A DNA stretch of 64,000 bases from assembly GCF_017168235.1 (NCBI RefSeq), contig NZ_JABFAO010000004.1, positions 89,495 to 153,494 of the forward strand. Reading direction: 5' to 3'. The DNA comes from Rhodococcus sp. KRD197 (GTDB lineage Bacteria; Actinomycetota; Actinomycetes; Mycobacteriales; Mycobacteriaceae). Below, piece by piece: positions 34,725 to 42,664 of this stretch (the stretch's first letter is position 1; each line of letters begins with the position of its first letter). Both the position numbers and the translations under genes were made by a program. Under the pieces are notes generated by a model, which worked only from the letters and a program-made list of their open reading frames with translations, was not told the origin of the DNA and made no database searches.

Positions 34725-35753
34725 GTGGTCACACGGAGAGCAGCACGGGGAGCACTTCTCGGAATCGGAGGGCTGGCAGCCACGGCGGGAGTCGGGGCGT
34801 TCATGCTCCGCCGCCGGCAGCAGCGGTCCTTCACCAAGACCACCGAGGCCCCGCGCAACGCTCTGCTGTCTGCGCCCACGCACGACGCCCGCCTGGTACC
34901 GGTCGTCACCGACGACGGTGCCGAACTGCACGTGCGCGTGTACGGGGATCCCGAGGGGCAGCCGATCGTGTTCAGCCACGGTTGGACGTGTTCGGCCGAC
35001 TACTGGATTCCGCAGATCAACGCGTTCGCCGAGAACTACCAGGTGATCGTCTACGACCAGCGCGGCCATGGTCGTAGCGACGTCGGGACACGGCCGTTGG
35101 GGCCGGACGTACTCGCCGACGACCTCGCCGACGTCCTCGCCGCCACGGTGCGCGAGAGCAACAAAGCCGTCCTCGTCGGACACAGCATGGGTGGCATGTC
35201 GATCATGGCTTGGGCGGGCCGCTACCCGGACCAGGTCGATCTCCTCGTCAGTGCCGTGCTGCTGGCGAGCACGGCGACGGACTCCTTGGTCAGGGAAACG
35301 ACGGTGATCCCGTTACCGCAGCGCTTCCCGCGGGTGCCGGTGCCTGTAGGACGCCGGCTCCTGGGTTCGGCGGTGCCGCTGCGACCGTCATCGGTGACCC
35401 GTCAGGCAATCAAGTACGTGTCCATGGCTCCGGGTTCGACACAGGCCGAGGTCGCGTTCTGCGAGAAGATCGTGCTCGAGTGCAAACCGCAGACCCGCGG
35501 CATCTGGGGCGCGGCACTGACCGATCTCGACATCTACGAGGCCCTGGCGAACATGAGTGTGCCCACGTCGGTGCTCGTCGGGTCCGCCGACCGCCTCACG
35601 CCCCCCGTGCACGCCCGCAAGCTCGCGCAGGCGCTGGACGCGCACGATCACCTGAGCAAGCTCATCGAGATCCCCGGCATCGGGCACATGACCTCGGTCG
35701 AGGCCATCGACGAGTTCAACACCGAGGTTGCCCGGCTTCGCGGCTTGGGCTGA
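34725..35753 (+). CDS. alpha/beta hydrolase with N-terminal membrane/signal segment
   Basis: The 342-residue product begins with a twin-arginine-like or membrane-anchor N-terminus (VTRRAARGALLGIGGLAATAG). A hydrolase domain follows: FSHGWTCSADYW (oxyanion), VGHSMGGMS (nucleophile Ser), LVGSADRLTPP (acid) and IPGIGHMTSVE (His). The GTG start has an AAGGAGAGAT ribosome site. It is probably an esterase or lipase exported or bound at the membrane. The segment from hbhA to deoC is syntenic, but this gene may not correspond to Rv0477. Confidence 0.87.
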   Translation: MVTRRAARGALLGIGGLAATAGVGAFMLRRRQQRSFTKTTEAPRNALLSAPTHDARLVPVVTDDGAELHVRVYGDPEGQPIVFSHGWTCSADYWIPQINAFAENYQVIVYDQRGHGRSDVGTRPLGPDVLADDLADVLAATVRESNKAVLVGHSMGGMSIMAWAGRYPDQVDLLVSAVLLASTATDSLVRETTVIPLPQRFPRVPVPVGRRLLGSAVPLRPSSVTRQAIKYVSMAPGSTQAEVAFCEKIVLECKPQTRGIWGAALTDLDIYEALANMSVPTSVLVGSADRLTPPVHARKLAQALDAHDHLSKLIEIPGIGHMTSVEAIDEFNTEVARLRGLG

Positions 35754-35760
35754 GGCCGCA

Positions 35761-36645
35761 TCAGCTGAAGACGACGGTCTTGCTTCCGTGTACGAGGACT
35801 CGGTCTTCGAGGTGCCAGCGCAACCCGCGTGAGAGCACCAGCTTTTCGATGTCGCGCCCCTGACGGACCATGTCGGCGACCTCGTCGGCGTGATCGACAC
35901 GAATGACGTCCTGCTCGATGATGGGCCCGGCGTCCAGTTCGGCCGTGACGTAGTGGCACGTTGCGCCGATGAGTTTGACGCCGCGTGCGAACGCCTGGTG
36001 GTAGGGCCGCGCACCGACGAACGACGGCAGGAAGCTGTGGTGGATGTTCAGTGCGCGCCCGGACCAGTGTTTGCACAGCTCCTCGGGGAGGACCTGCATG
36101 AACCGTGCGAGGACAACCGCGTGCGGGTCGTAGGAATCGACGAGGGAGCGTACTTCGTCGAATGCCGGTCCGCGTTCGGCCGGATCCTTCGCGAATTCGA
36201 CGTGGTGGAACTGGATTCCGTGCGCGGAGGCAACGGGTTCGAGCGACTTGTGGTTACCGATCACCGCCGAGATCTCCGCGGGCAGCTCCCCGCCTGCAGC
36301 CCGTCCCAGCAGGTCGTGGAGGCAGTGGGCCTCCTTGCTGACGAGCACCACCACACGCTTCTTCTCCCCTGAATCGTGCAGTGACCACTCGGTTTCCGGG
36401 CCGATGTCCGCGGCGACGGGCTCGAACCTCGAACGCAACTCGTCGATGCTCATGCCCACGGATGAGGCGCGCACCGCTTGGCGGGTGAAGAACCAACCTG
36501 TGTCCGGGTCGGCGTGGTACGCCGCTTCGACGATCCAGCCACCGATATCGGCCAGAAATGTCGAGATCCTGGCCACGATGCCGGTGCGGTCGGGGCATCC
36601 CAGGGACAGAACGTAGCGGTGGTCGTCGGCGATACCTGAACTCAT
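35761..36645 (-). CDS. purU: formyltetrahydrofolate deformylase
   Basis: The 294-residue enzyme has an N-terminal ACT domain (YVLSLGCPDRTGIVARISTFLAD) and a C-terminal formyltransferase-fold domain. The catalytic Asn-His-Asp set lies in LNIHHSFLPSF, ATCHYVT and ELDAGPII. It hydrolyses 10-formyl-THF to formate and THF, balancing one-carbon pools. The start MSSGIADD at 36645 was chosen; the frame continues upstream to 36714 into the next gene. It converges on the hydrolase gene. Confidence 0.93.
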   Translation of the reverse strand: MSSGIADDHRYVLSLGCPDRTGIVARISTFLADIGGWIVEAAYHADPDTGWFFTRQAVRASSVGMSIDELRSRFEPVAADIGPETEWSLHDSGEKKRVVVLVSKEAHCLHDLLGRAAGGELPAEISAVIGNHKSLEPVASAHGIQFHHVEFAKDPAERGPAFDEVRSLVDSYDPHAVVLARFMQVLPEELCKHWSGRALNIHHSFLPSFVGARPYHQAFARGVKLIGATCHYVTAELDAGPIIEQDVIRVDHADEVADMVRQGRDIEKLVLSRGLRWHLEDRVLVHGSKTVVFS

Positions 36646-36658
36646 GACGCCGATTCTC

Positions 36659-37513
36659 TCAGGACGCCCGGTCGCCTGTTGCGACCAGTGTCGTGGCGTC
36701 GACGAAATCCACACCGCGGGCGGTCAGCAGTTCGAGGAACCGGACTCGGATCGACTCTCGGGTGGCGTCGTCGTACCCGCTGAGCCCGCCGCGGAAACCG
36801 CTGCCCAGGATGAGATTCCAGGCGAAGTCCGCGGTGACGGGAATGAAATTGGACAGCTCGCTCACCTGTACCGAGGTGCACCCGGCGTGCTCGAGCCAGG
36901 TGCTCAGCCTGGCGGGTGTCTCCACGCGCCTGATGGGATGGCGCTGGTAGTCGTCCGCGGAGAGCGGGCCGTGATGAGCATGACTTTCCGGACTGCGTGC
37001 GGATGCGAACTCTTCGACGACCTCGAAGAATGCCCGCCCGAACTCTTCGAGTGCGCCCTTGCGCCACACTGTCACCCCGACTCGGCCACCGGGCCGAACC
37101 AGGCCCACCAGGCGTGCGAAGTCCGCTTCCATATCGGGGAGGAAGAAAATGCCGTACGAGCAGGCCAACGCGTCGTACCCTTCGCCAATGGCGCCCGGCG
37201 CCTCCCATTCCGTTGCGTCGGCGCACACGAAGTCGATGTTGCGTAGCGCGGACGCCGCCGCCTTCGCGCGGCCCAGCTCGAGGAGATCGTCGGCGAGATC
37301 GATTGCATGCACGACGCCGCTGGGCCCGACGGCCCGCCCCGCAGGTAGCGCCGACGCACCCGACCCGGCACAGGCGTCGAGCACCGATTGCCCTGTGGTG
37401 AGACCCAGCGCGAATGTCAGGGCCTGCCCAGCAGGGCCCCACACGACTGGAGTGACAGCGTCGAAATACTCGCTCGTGGACTGGAATGTCTCGGCGATAC
37501 GGGAATCGGACAT
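36659..37513 (-). CDS. class I SAM-dependent methyltransferase
   Basis: The 284-residue product has the SAM motif I VLDACAGSGASALPAGRAVG, the acidic residue of motif II (VHAIDLAD), and motif post-I (FVCADATEWEAP). It resembles small-molecule (UbiE-like) methyltransferases. The substrate is unknown. The ATG at 37513 avoids the upstream frame, which would overlap deoC. It lies 13 bases before purU in the same direction and diverges from deoC (44 bases between starts). Confidence 0.88.
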   Translation of the reverse strand: MSDSRIAETFQSTSEYFDAVTPVVWGPAGQALTFALGLTTGQSVLDACAGSGASALPAGRAVGPSGVVHAIDLADDLLELGRAKAAASALRNIDFVCADATEWEAPGAIGEGYDALACSYGIFFLPDMEADFARLVGLVRPGGRVGVTVWRKGALEEFGRAFFEVVEEFASARSPESHAHHGPLSADDYQRHPIRRVETPARLSTWLEHAGCTSVQVSELSNFIPVTADFAWNLILGSGFRGGLSGYDDATRESIRVRFLELLTARGVDFVDATTLVATGDRAS

Positions 37514-37557
37514 AACCGCAGAGCTTAGCCGCGGCAGGCCTGTGATTGGGTGGTCAC

Positions 37558-38220
37558 ATGTCACTCACACGGGGCGCCCTGGCCCGCATGGTCGATCACA
37601 CACTCCTCAAGCCGGAAGCGACACCGCAGGACGTCACCGCGCTCATCGAGGAGGGACTCGCTCTCGGTGTCCTCGCGGTCTGCGTCTCGCCGTCGATGTT
37701 GCCGGTGCGGGCCGGCGGACTCGTCGTCGCAGCGGTGGCGGGATTCCCGTCGGGCAAACATCATTCGCTTGTCAAGGGTGCCGAAGCGAGACTTGCAGTG
37801 GATCAGGGAGCCAACGAGGTCGACATGGTGATAGACGTCGGAGCTGCGGTCGCCGGTGACTACAACGCCGTGCTGTCCGACATCCTCACCGTGCGTGAGG
37901 CGATGGGCCCGACCGCCGTTCTGAAGGTCATCATCGAGTCGGCTGCGCTGACCGACGAGGCGATCGTCGAAACGTGTCTGGCCGCGGAGAAGGCGGGCGC
38001 CGACTTCGTCAAGACGTCTACGGGCTTCCACCCGGCGGGCGGGGCGAGCGTCGAGGCGGTCCGGCTCATGGCCGACACAGTCGGTGGCAGGCTCGGGGTC
38101 AAGGCCAGCGGCGGCATCCGCACCACGGATGCCGCCCTGGCGATGATCGAGGCGGGTGCTACCCGGTTGGGGCTGTCCGGCAGCCGAGCTGTGCTCGCGG
38201 GAGTGGAGCCTGCGGAATGA
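37558..38220 (+). CDS. deoC: deoxyribose-phosphate aldolase
   Basis: The 220-residue TIM-barrel aldolase has the Schiff-base lysine in DFVKTSTGF (about residue 152) and the second lysine in GVKASGGIR. It splits deoxyribose-5-phosphate into acetaldehyde and glyceraldehyde-3-phosphate in deoxynucleoside catabolism. The ATG at 37558 follows GGGTGGTC. The gene order around it matches Rv0478. Confidence 0.95.
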   Translation: MSLTRGALARMVDHTLLKPEATPQDVTALIEEGLALGVLAVCVSPSMLPVRAGGLVVAAVAGFPSGKHHSLVKGAEARLAVDQGANEVDMVIDVGAAVAGDYNAVLSDILTVREAMGPTAVLKVIIESAALTDEAIVETCLAAEKAGADFVKTSTGFHPAGGASVEAVRLMADTVGGRLGVKASGGIRTTDAALAMIEAGATRLGLSGSRAVLAGVEPAE

Positions 38221-38253
38221 CCCATTTCCAAGGGCTATCGGGCTAGATTTCGC

Positions 38254-38988
38254 TCAGGCGAGCAGACCGCAGCCCTCGGGTGCCTCCACCGTCTGATCGG
38301 CTTGTCGCGGCGGAATCACGTACGCGCCGCCTTCGAGTTGCAGCTCGATTCCGGTGTCGGTGACCGTGAGGGATGTCGGTGTCATGTCGAGTGGATACTG
38401 CTGCAGGCTGTCGGACAGGATTCCGACGATGCTGTCGACGAGGTCCGTCGGGATGCCGAGGCCGAGGATCGATGCATCGACTGTCCGGACGTCGACGCGA
38501 TCTCCGGCGACCGTCGGTTCGACGGTGAGCTGCGCGAGGCCGCCGATCGCGAAGGAGAGCGTCCCCGTGGATGCGTCGGAGGTGACGTCGGAGACGAGGC
38601 CGCCGATGCCCTGTGATTGCAGCGTTGCCGCGATTCCTTCGGTGGACCACGCGATGTCGGCGTTCGAGCTGCCGATGGTGCCGCCGGACTCTGCCGATTG
38701 CTCGAGATCGACGTCCTCGACCTCCGCGCTGACCGTCATGTCGACGGCGGGGCCGAACCGCGCGTCGTTGCTGTCGAGGGTGACCGAGGAGACCTGCTTG
38801 TCGACGAGGGAGATCAGGATCGGCTTCCAGCCCAATCCGACCTCGACTTCGCTGCCCAGTTCGTTCTCGAGTTGGCCGGCGAGGCAGGACTTGATCTGTT
38901 GACGGACATAGAGTTCTCCGCCCAGCAGTGCGGCGACGAGGACGAGAACCACCAGAACCGCGATCATGGGAGCTTTGCGACGAGTCAT
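38254..38988 (-). CDS. DUF2993 (LmeA-like) envelope protein
   Basis: The 244-residue product has one N-terminal membrane helix (APMIAVLVVLVLVAALLGGEL) and an extracytoplasmic part with the DUF2993 pattern (IKSCLAGQLENELGSEVEVG; SSVTLDSNDARFG). It ends with a cysteine close to the C-terminus (EGCGLLA) that may pair with the Cys after the helix. LmeA-type proteins act in lipomannan maturation in mycobacteria. Here the role is inferred only. It converges on deoC. Confidence 0.8.
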   Translation of the reverse strand: MTRRKAPMIAVLVVLVLVAALLGGELYVRQQIKSCLAGQLENELGSEVEVGLGWKPILISLVDKQVSSVTLDSNDARFGPAVDMTVSAEVEDVDLEQSAESGGTIGSSNADIAWSTEGIAATLQSQGIGGLVSDVTSDASTGTLSFAIGGLAQLTVEPTVAGDRVDVRTVDASILGLGIPTDLVDSIVGILSDSLQQYPLDMTPTSLTVTDTGIELQLEGGAYVIPPRQADQTVEAPEGCGLLA

Positions 38989-39074
38989 TCGTGGCAGTCT
39001 TCCCGATAAGTCTGAAAGAGCTCTGTGAATCTCGAATCGTCGGAGCGTCGCCGCCGAAACGACCTGCCAATTAT

Positions 39075-39091
39075 TGTGATGTGTAACACAT
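39075..39091. promoter_or_regulatory. dyad before the AbiEi-like gene (possible CRP-like site)
   Basis: ATGTGT-A-ACACAT (39079-39091) is a perfect palindrome. Shifted by four bases, TGTGA-N6-ACACA (39075-39090) matches the CRP/GlxR consensus with one mismatch. It overlaps the likely promoter of the gene starting at 39112. Confidence 0.4.
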
Positions 39092-39111
39092 TGTGTCGTA
39101 TTCTGGTCTGC

Positions 39112-39696
39112 ATGAGTTCGACACGGTCGACCGAGCAGTTGCACCGGCTGGCGACGAGCCAGGACGGCTACTTCACCACCGAACAGGCGGGGGAATTGGG
39201 CTTCGATCAGGCTGGTGTGCACGCCAGTCTGCTCGCGGGTGATTGGACCCGGGTGGAGCGCAATCTGTATCGCCTCGCCGGGTGGCCGCACAACGACCTC
39301 GAGAAGTTCGCGATGTGGTGTGCGTGGTTCGGCGGTGAGGCTGTGATTTCGCACCAGAGTGCGGCCGAACTCCATGGGTTCGGACATCTGCACCCGCAGT
39401 TCGTGCACGTGTCCGCCCACACGAATCTGCGCCTGACCGATACGCGACTGGCAGTGCATCGATTGCAGCTCAGTGCGCGCGACGTGGAGTCGACGGGGAC
39501 CTTTCGAATCACAACTCCGGTTCGAACGGTCCTCGATCTTGCCGCCGGGGGAATTTCGCAGGTGACCCTCGACGAGGTGGTCGGTGACGCCGTCGCCATC
39601 GGGCGGGCCGACGCCGGGCTGCTCTACACCGAGGCGGTGAGCTGCCCCGAACGTGTCGCGGAACGGGTGGAGCTGGCTCTGTCTGCCTGTACCTAG
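39112..39696 (+). CDS. AbiEi-type antitoxin-like protein (orphan)
   Basis: The 194-residue product has the N-terminal AbiEi winged-helix pattern (LATSQDGYFTTEQAGELGF, then HASLLAGDWTRVERNLYRL) and the following domain (EAVISHQSAAELHG; TPVRTVLDLA). In type IV abortive-infection systems such proteins repress and counteract the nucleotidyltransferase toxin AbiEii. No AbiEii gene is adjacent: both neighbours face it. Start ATG 39112 follows a -10-like TATTCT. It lies between conserved core genes, so it looks like an insertion. Confidence 0.8.
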   Translation: MSSTRSTEQLHRLATSQDGYFTTEQAGELGFDQAGVHASLLAGDWTRVERNLYRLAGWPHNDLEKFAMWCAWFGGEAVISHQSAAELHGFGHLHPQFVHVSAHTNLRLTDTRLAVHRLQLSARDVESTGTFRITTPVRTVLDLAAGGISQVTLDEVVGDAVAIGRADAGLLYTEAVSCPERVAERVELALSACT

Positions 39697-40490
39697 CGCT
39701 CGGTGCGAGGTTGCACGACCGACCAGGGAACGGTGAGGACGTTGTCGCGTTGGGTTCGGCGCGGCACCACCGCGGGGGTACCGGTCGCCGCCAGCTGCTT
39801 CAGTGCGGCCCGCCATCGCAGTCGGGGGCCGAACGGTGCCAGCGGCGCAGCGTTGGACCAAGCGCGGTCCGCGGACTGCAGCAGAGCGTGAATGTTCTCG
39901 CCCGGGACGTTGCGGTGGATGAGTGCCTTGGGGAGGCGCTCCGCGATGTCCGACGGGGTATGCACGGTGAACGGGTCCCATGCCAGCGTCAGTGAGATCG
40001 GCCCGGAGGCGTCGAGCAGAATCCACGCGCACCGACGCCCGAGCTCGTCGCAGGTGCCGTCGACCAGCAGCCCGCCGGGGGCCAGCCCGGAAAGGATGCG
40101 CGACCAGGCGTCGGGGACTGCATCCTCGGGGTACTGCCGCAGGACGTTGAACGCGCGGACGAGATTCGGGCGCAGGCCGGCAAGTTCGAAACCGCCGCGG
40201 GCGAAAGTGACGTTCTCGGTGGACGGGACCACCCGTGCCGGATCGATCTCGAGGCCCGTGACACGCAGGTCCGGCCGGATCGTCCTGAGCCTGCGCGCCA
40301 GTTCCAGGGTGGTGTCGGGCCGGGCCCCGTAGCCGAGATCGACGACGTGGGGATCGTCGGCACGTGCGAGGGCCTGCCGAATCTGCGGGCTGTGCACGAG
40401 CCAGCGATCGCTGCGTCGCAGCCTGTTGATACCGGTGGTCCCGCGAGTGATAGTGCCGACCGGTCGCGAAAAGTCAGGCGTTCTTTTCAA
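39693..40490 (-). CDS. SAM-dependent methyltransferase-like protein
   Basis: The 265-residue product has a Rossmann-like SAM motif (HVVDLGYGARPDTTLELARRL) with the acidic second motif (VTGLEIDPARV). A downstream LAPGGLLVDGTCDELG segment corresponds to motif III. The C-terminal third is basic. The substrate is unknown. The ATG at 40490 overlaps the end of the upstream DUF2505 gene by 17 bases, suggesting coupling. At its 3' end it overlaps the AbiEi-like gene by 4 bases. Confidence 0.82.
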   Translation of the reverse strand: MKRTPDFSRPVGTITRGTTGINRLRRSDRWLVHSPQIRQALARADDPHVVDLGYGARPDTTLELARRLRTIRPDLRVTGLEIDPARVVPSTENVTFARGGFELAGLRPNLVRAFNVLRQYPEDAVPDAWSRILSGLAPGGLLVDGTCDELGRRCAWILLDASGPISLTLAWDPFTVHTPSDIAERLPKALIHRNVPGENIHALLQSADRAWSNAAPLAPFGPRLRWRAALKQLAATGTPAVVPRRTQRDNVLTVPWSVVQPRTER

Positions 40491-40977
40491 GCCAATCAGC
40501 CGTCACTTCACCCTCGCCGCGCCAGAGGTCCCGAAGGTTGACGAGCATGAGCTGTTCGAGTTTTCCACCGATGAAGGGGAGAAACACCTTCGCCTCGGAG
40601 GAGGTGCGCAGCGTCGACCCGGTCGCGGTGGGGAAAAGCGAGGTGACGCCCTTGAGGCTGCCGGGCCCGGCAGGGATGGAGGCGTCGTAATGCCCGGTCG
40701 TTTCCTCGGAGTACGAGTCGATGTGGACGTTGCGAGTGATGATCATGTCCTTCTTCATCACCGTCTGCGCGATGTCCGGCAGTTCGGTCTTGGGAATGAT
40801 GTGGTGCATCACGACGTCGATTCCCGACTCACCGACCTCGAAGCTGATGAGCTCGTTGTGGGAGTACTTCTTCATCTCCTCGATGCGAGCGTCCCAGTGA
40901 TCGCGGCTGGACAACGCGGCGTACACCTGTTCGGTCGAGTAGGTGAACCGGGCTGAGTAGTTCATTCGGCGCGCCAT
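40474..40977 (-). CDS. DUF2505 family protein
   Basis: The 167-residue product resembles DUF2505, a START-like small-ligand fold (FTYSTEQVYAALSSRDHWDARIEEM at the N-terminus; SLKGVTSLFPTATGSTLR). A start at MNYSARF (40965) is possible. It is one of two adjacent DUF2505 genes; the second lies 15 bases upstream. The function is unknown; hydrophobic ligand binding is a family-level guess. The position corresponds to the Rv0481c region. Confidence 0.82.
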   Translation of the reverse strand: MARRMNYSARFTYSTEQVYAALSSRDHWDARIEEMKKYSHNELISFEVGESGIDVVMHHIIPKTELPDIAQTVMKKDMIITRNVHIDSYSEETTGHYDASIPAGPGSLKGVTSLFPTATGSTLRTSSEAKVFLPFIGGKLEQLMLVNLRDLWRGEGEVTADWLEKNA

Positions 40978-40992
40978 AGTGAGCCAGGTTAC

Positions 40993-41499
40993 CTACCCGA
41001 GGTTCTTCGCAATCCAGTTGCCCGTGAAGTCGTGCTCGGAGTCGATGAGCTCGAGAACCTGCTCGCTGATCATGGCCTCGATCTTCCCACCGAAAATGGG
41101 CACCTTGACCTCGGTGGTGCCGGAGAGCGACATCGTCGCCGACGCCTCGTTGCCCACGAGCAGGGTGGTGCCGAAGATGACAGCAGGCGCACCCTCGACC
41201 GTTGCGCCGAACTTGCCTTCCGCGCGATTGCCGCCGAGCGGACCCCAGGACTCGGTGCGCTCGATGACCAGCGGACCCTTCTTGAACGCGGTGACCGCGG
41301 CGGGCAGTTCTTCTTCCGGGACCGATTGCGACATGACGATGCTGATGGTCCCGTTGAGCGCGGTCACGCTGAGCAGTTTGGCGTCCGGGCCGCCGATCTC
41401 GACGATGCGGTCTATCCAGTACTGCTCGGACACGAGCGCGGCGTGCACCTTGTGGACGGGTGCGGGAACGGGCGCGCTGTGCGCGATGGGACGAGGCAT
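40993..41499 (-). CDS. DUF2505 family protein, second copy
   Basis: The 168-residue product has the same layout as the next gene (APVHKVHAALVSEQYWIDRIVEIG; SLSGTTEVKVPIFGGKIEAM). The pair arose by duplication. Sequence identity is low, so the copies have diverged in use. The start MPRPIAHS at 41499 is supported by family length; an upstream extension overlaps murB's promoter. It diverges from murB. Confidence 0.82.
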   Translation of the reverse strand: MPRPIAHSAPVPAPVHKVHAALVSEQYWIDRIVEIGGPDAKLLSVTALNGTISIVMSQSVPEEELPAAVTAFKKGPLVIERTESWGPLGGNRAEGKFGATVEGAPAVIFGTTLLVGNEASATMSLSGTTEVKVPIFGGKIEAMISEQVLELIDSEHDFTGNWIAKNLG

Positions 41500-41555
41500 A
41501 CGCGCAGGGTACCGGTGGCTCCGACCTACTCGGATCACCGGTAGGCTGGGCCCCC

Positions 41556-42572
41556 GTGCCCACCGCAATCTCCGAGCTCACCACGATGCGTGTAGGCGGC
41601 CCGGCCCGCGAGTTCGCCGTCGCGAAAACGTCCGACGAGTTGGTATCGCTCGTCCGCGCCGCCGACGCAGCGCACACGCCTGTGCTGTTGATCGGAGGCG
41701 GTTCCAATCTGGTCGTCGCCGACACCGGTTTCGACGGCCTGGTGATCAAGGTGGAGACCTCTGGCACACGGATCGACGGTGATTCGATGTGGGTGGCCGC
41801 CGGCGAACCGTGGGATCCCGTGGTCGCTGCCTCCCTCGACGAGGGGCTCGCCGGTCTCGAAGCGCTCTCCGGCATCCCCGGTCTGACCGGAGCGACGCCG
41901 GTGCAGAACGTCGGCGCCTACGGGACCGTCACCTCCGATGTGCTGCGTGAGCTCACCGTGTACGACCGTGAGAGCGGCCGCATCGAGGTGTGGGGGCCCG
42001 ATCGATGTGGGTTCGGGCTGCATCGGCAGTCGGTGTTCAAGCATTCGATGCGCTACGTCATTCTCGACACGACGATGGCACTGCGCCGCTCGACGGTTTC
42101 GGACCCCGTTCGGTACGCGGGTCTGGCGGATCGCCTGGGGGTGACCATCGGGGACACCGTGCCGGCGAAAGATGTTCGCGAGGCAGTTCTCGACCTGCGT
42201 GGACAGAAGGGCATGGTCCTCGACCCGGCCGATCACGACACCTGGAGCGTCGGGTCGTTCTTTCTCAACCCGGTTCTCGCCGAGGTTCCGGAGAAGGCAT
42301 CGCGAGCTCCGCAGTATCCGGACCCGTCGGGCATCAAGATCCACGCGGCCTGGCTCATCCAGAACGCCGGTTTCGCGCACGGTTTCGGAACCGAGTTCGG
42401 CAACGGCACGGTTGCGCTGTCGACCAAGCACGTGCTGGCCGTCACCAATCGGGGCGGAGCGAGCACGGCCGACGTCATGGCCCTGGCCTCGCACATCCGC
42501 GACGGTGTGCAGGCCGAGTTCGGAATCACCTTGGTTCCGGAATGCGATTTGGTCGGCTGCTCGCTGACCTGA
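41556..42572 (+). CDS. murB: UDP-N-acetylenolpyruvoylglucosamine reductase
   Basis: The 338-residue flavoenzyme makes UDP-MurNAc in peptidoglycan synthesis. It has the FAD-binding blocks LIGGGSNLVVAD and GIPGLTGATPVQNVGAYG, the catalytic serine in VGSFFLNPV and the C-terminal Glu in LVPECDLVG. I chose GTG 41556 (VPTAISELTTMRVGG); the upstream frame to 41460 is not homologous-looking. Its order with DUF2505 and the L,D-transpeptidase matches Rv0481c-Rv0483, apart from the inserted MBL-Rieske gene. Confidence 0.94.
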   Translation: MPTAISELTTMRVGGPAREFAVAKTSDELVSLVRAADAAHTPVLLIGGGSNLVVADTGFDGLVIKVETSGTRIDGDSMWVAAGEPWDPVVAASLDEGLAGLEALSGIPGLTGATPVQNVGAYGTVTSDVLRELTVYDRESGRIEVWGPDRCGFGLHRQSVFKHSMRYVILDTTMALRRSTVSDPVRYAGLADRLGVTIGDTVPAKDVREAVLDLRGQKGMVLDPADHDTWSVGSFFLNPVLAEVPEKASRAPQYPDPSGIKIHAAWLIQNAGFAHGFGTEFGNGTVALSTKHVLAVTNRGGASTADVMALASHIRDGVQAEFGITLVPECDLVGCSLT

Positions 42573-42606
42573 GTCGGTCGGTGGGCCTACCATCGAAATT
42601 TATGTA

Positions 42607-42648
42607 TGTGAGTGGAAGTACATACAGGGCTATGTAAAACCACTCACA
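42607..42648. repeat. dispersed palindrome, copy 2 (degenerate)
   Basis: The arms TGTGAGTGG...TACATA (42607-42624) and TATGTA...CCACTCACA (42631-42648) pair except for a 3-base internal mismatch (AAG against AAA). The loop is CAGGGC. It is related to the copies at 17254 and 61454 and lies between murB and the MBL-Rieske gene, 16 bases before the GTG start. Confidence 0.8.
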
Positions 42649-42664
42649 GATGAGGAGAAGTTCT

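Noticed and set aside
38989..40032. Long upstream extension of the DUF2993 protein on the minus strand
   Set aside because: It would swallow the AbiEi-like gene; the true start is at the membrane-helix methionine (38988).
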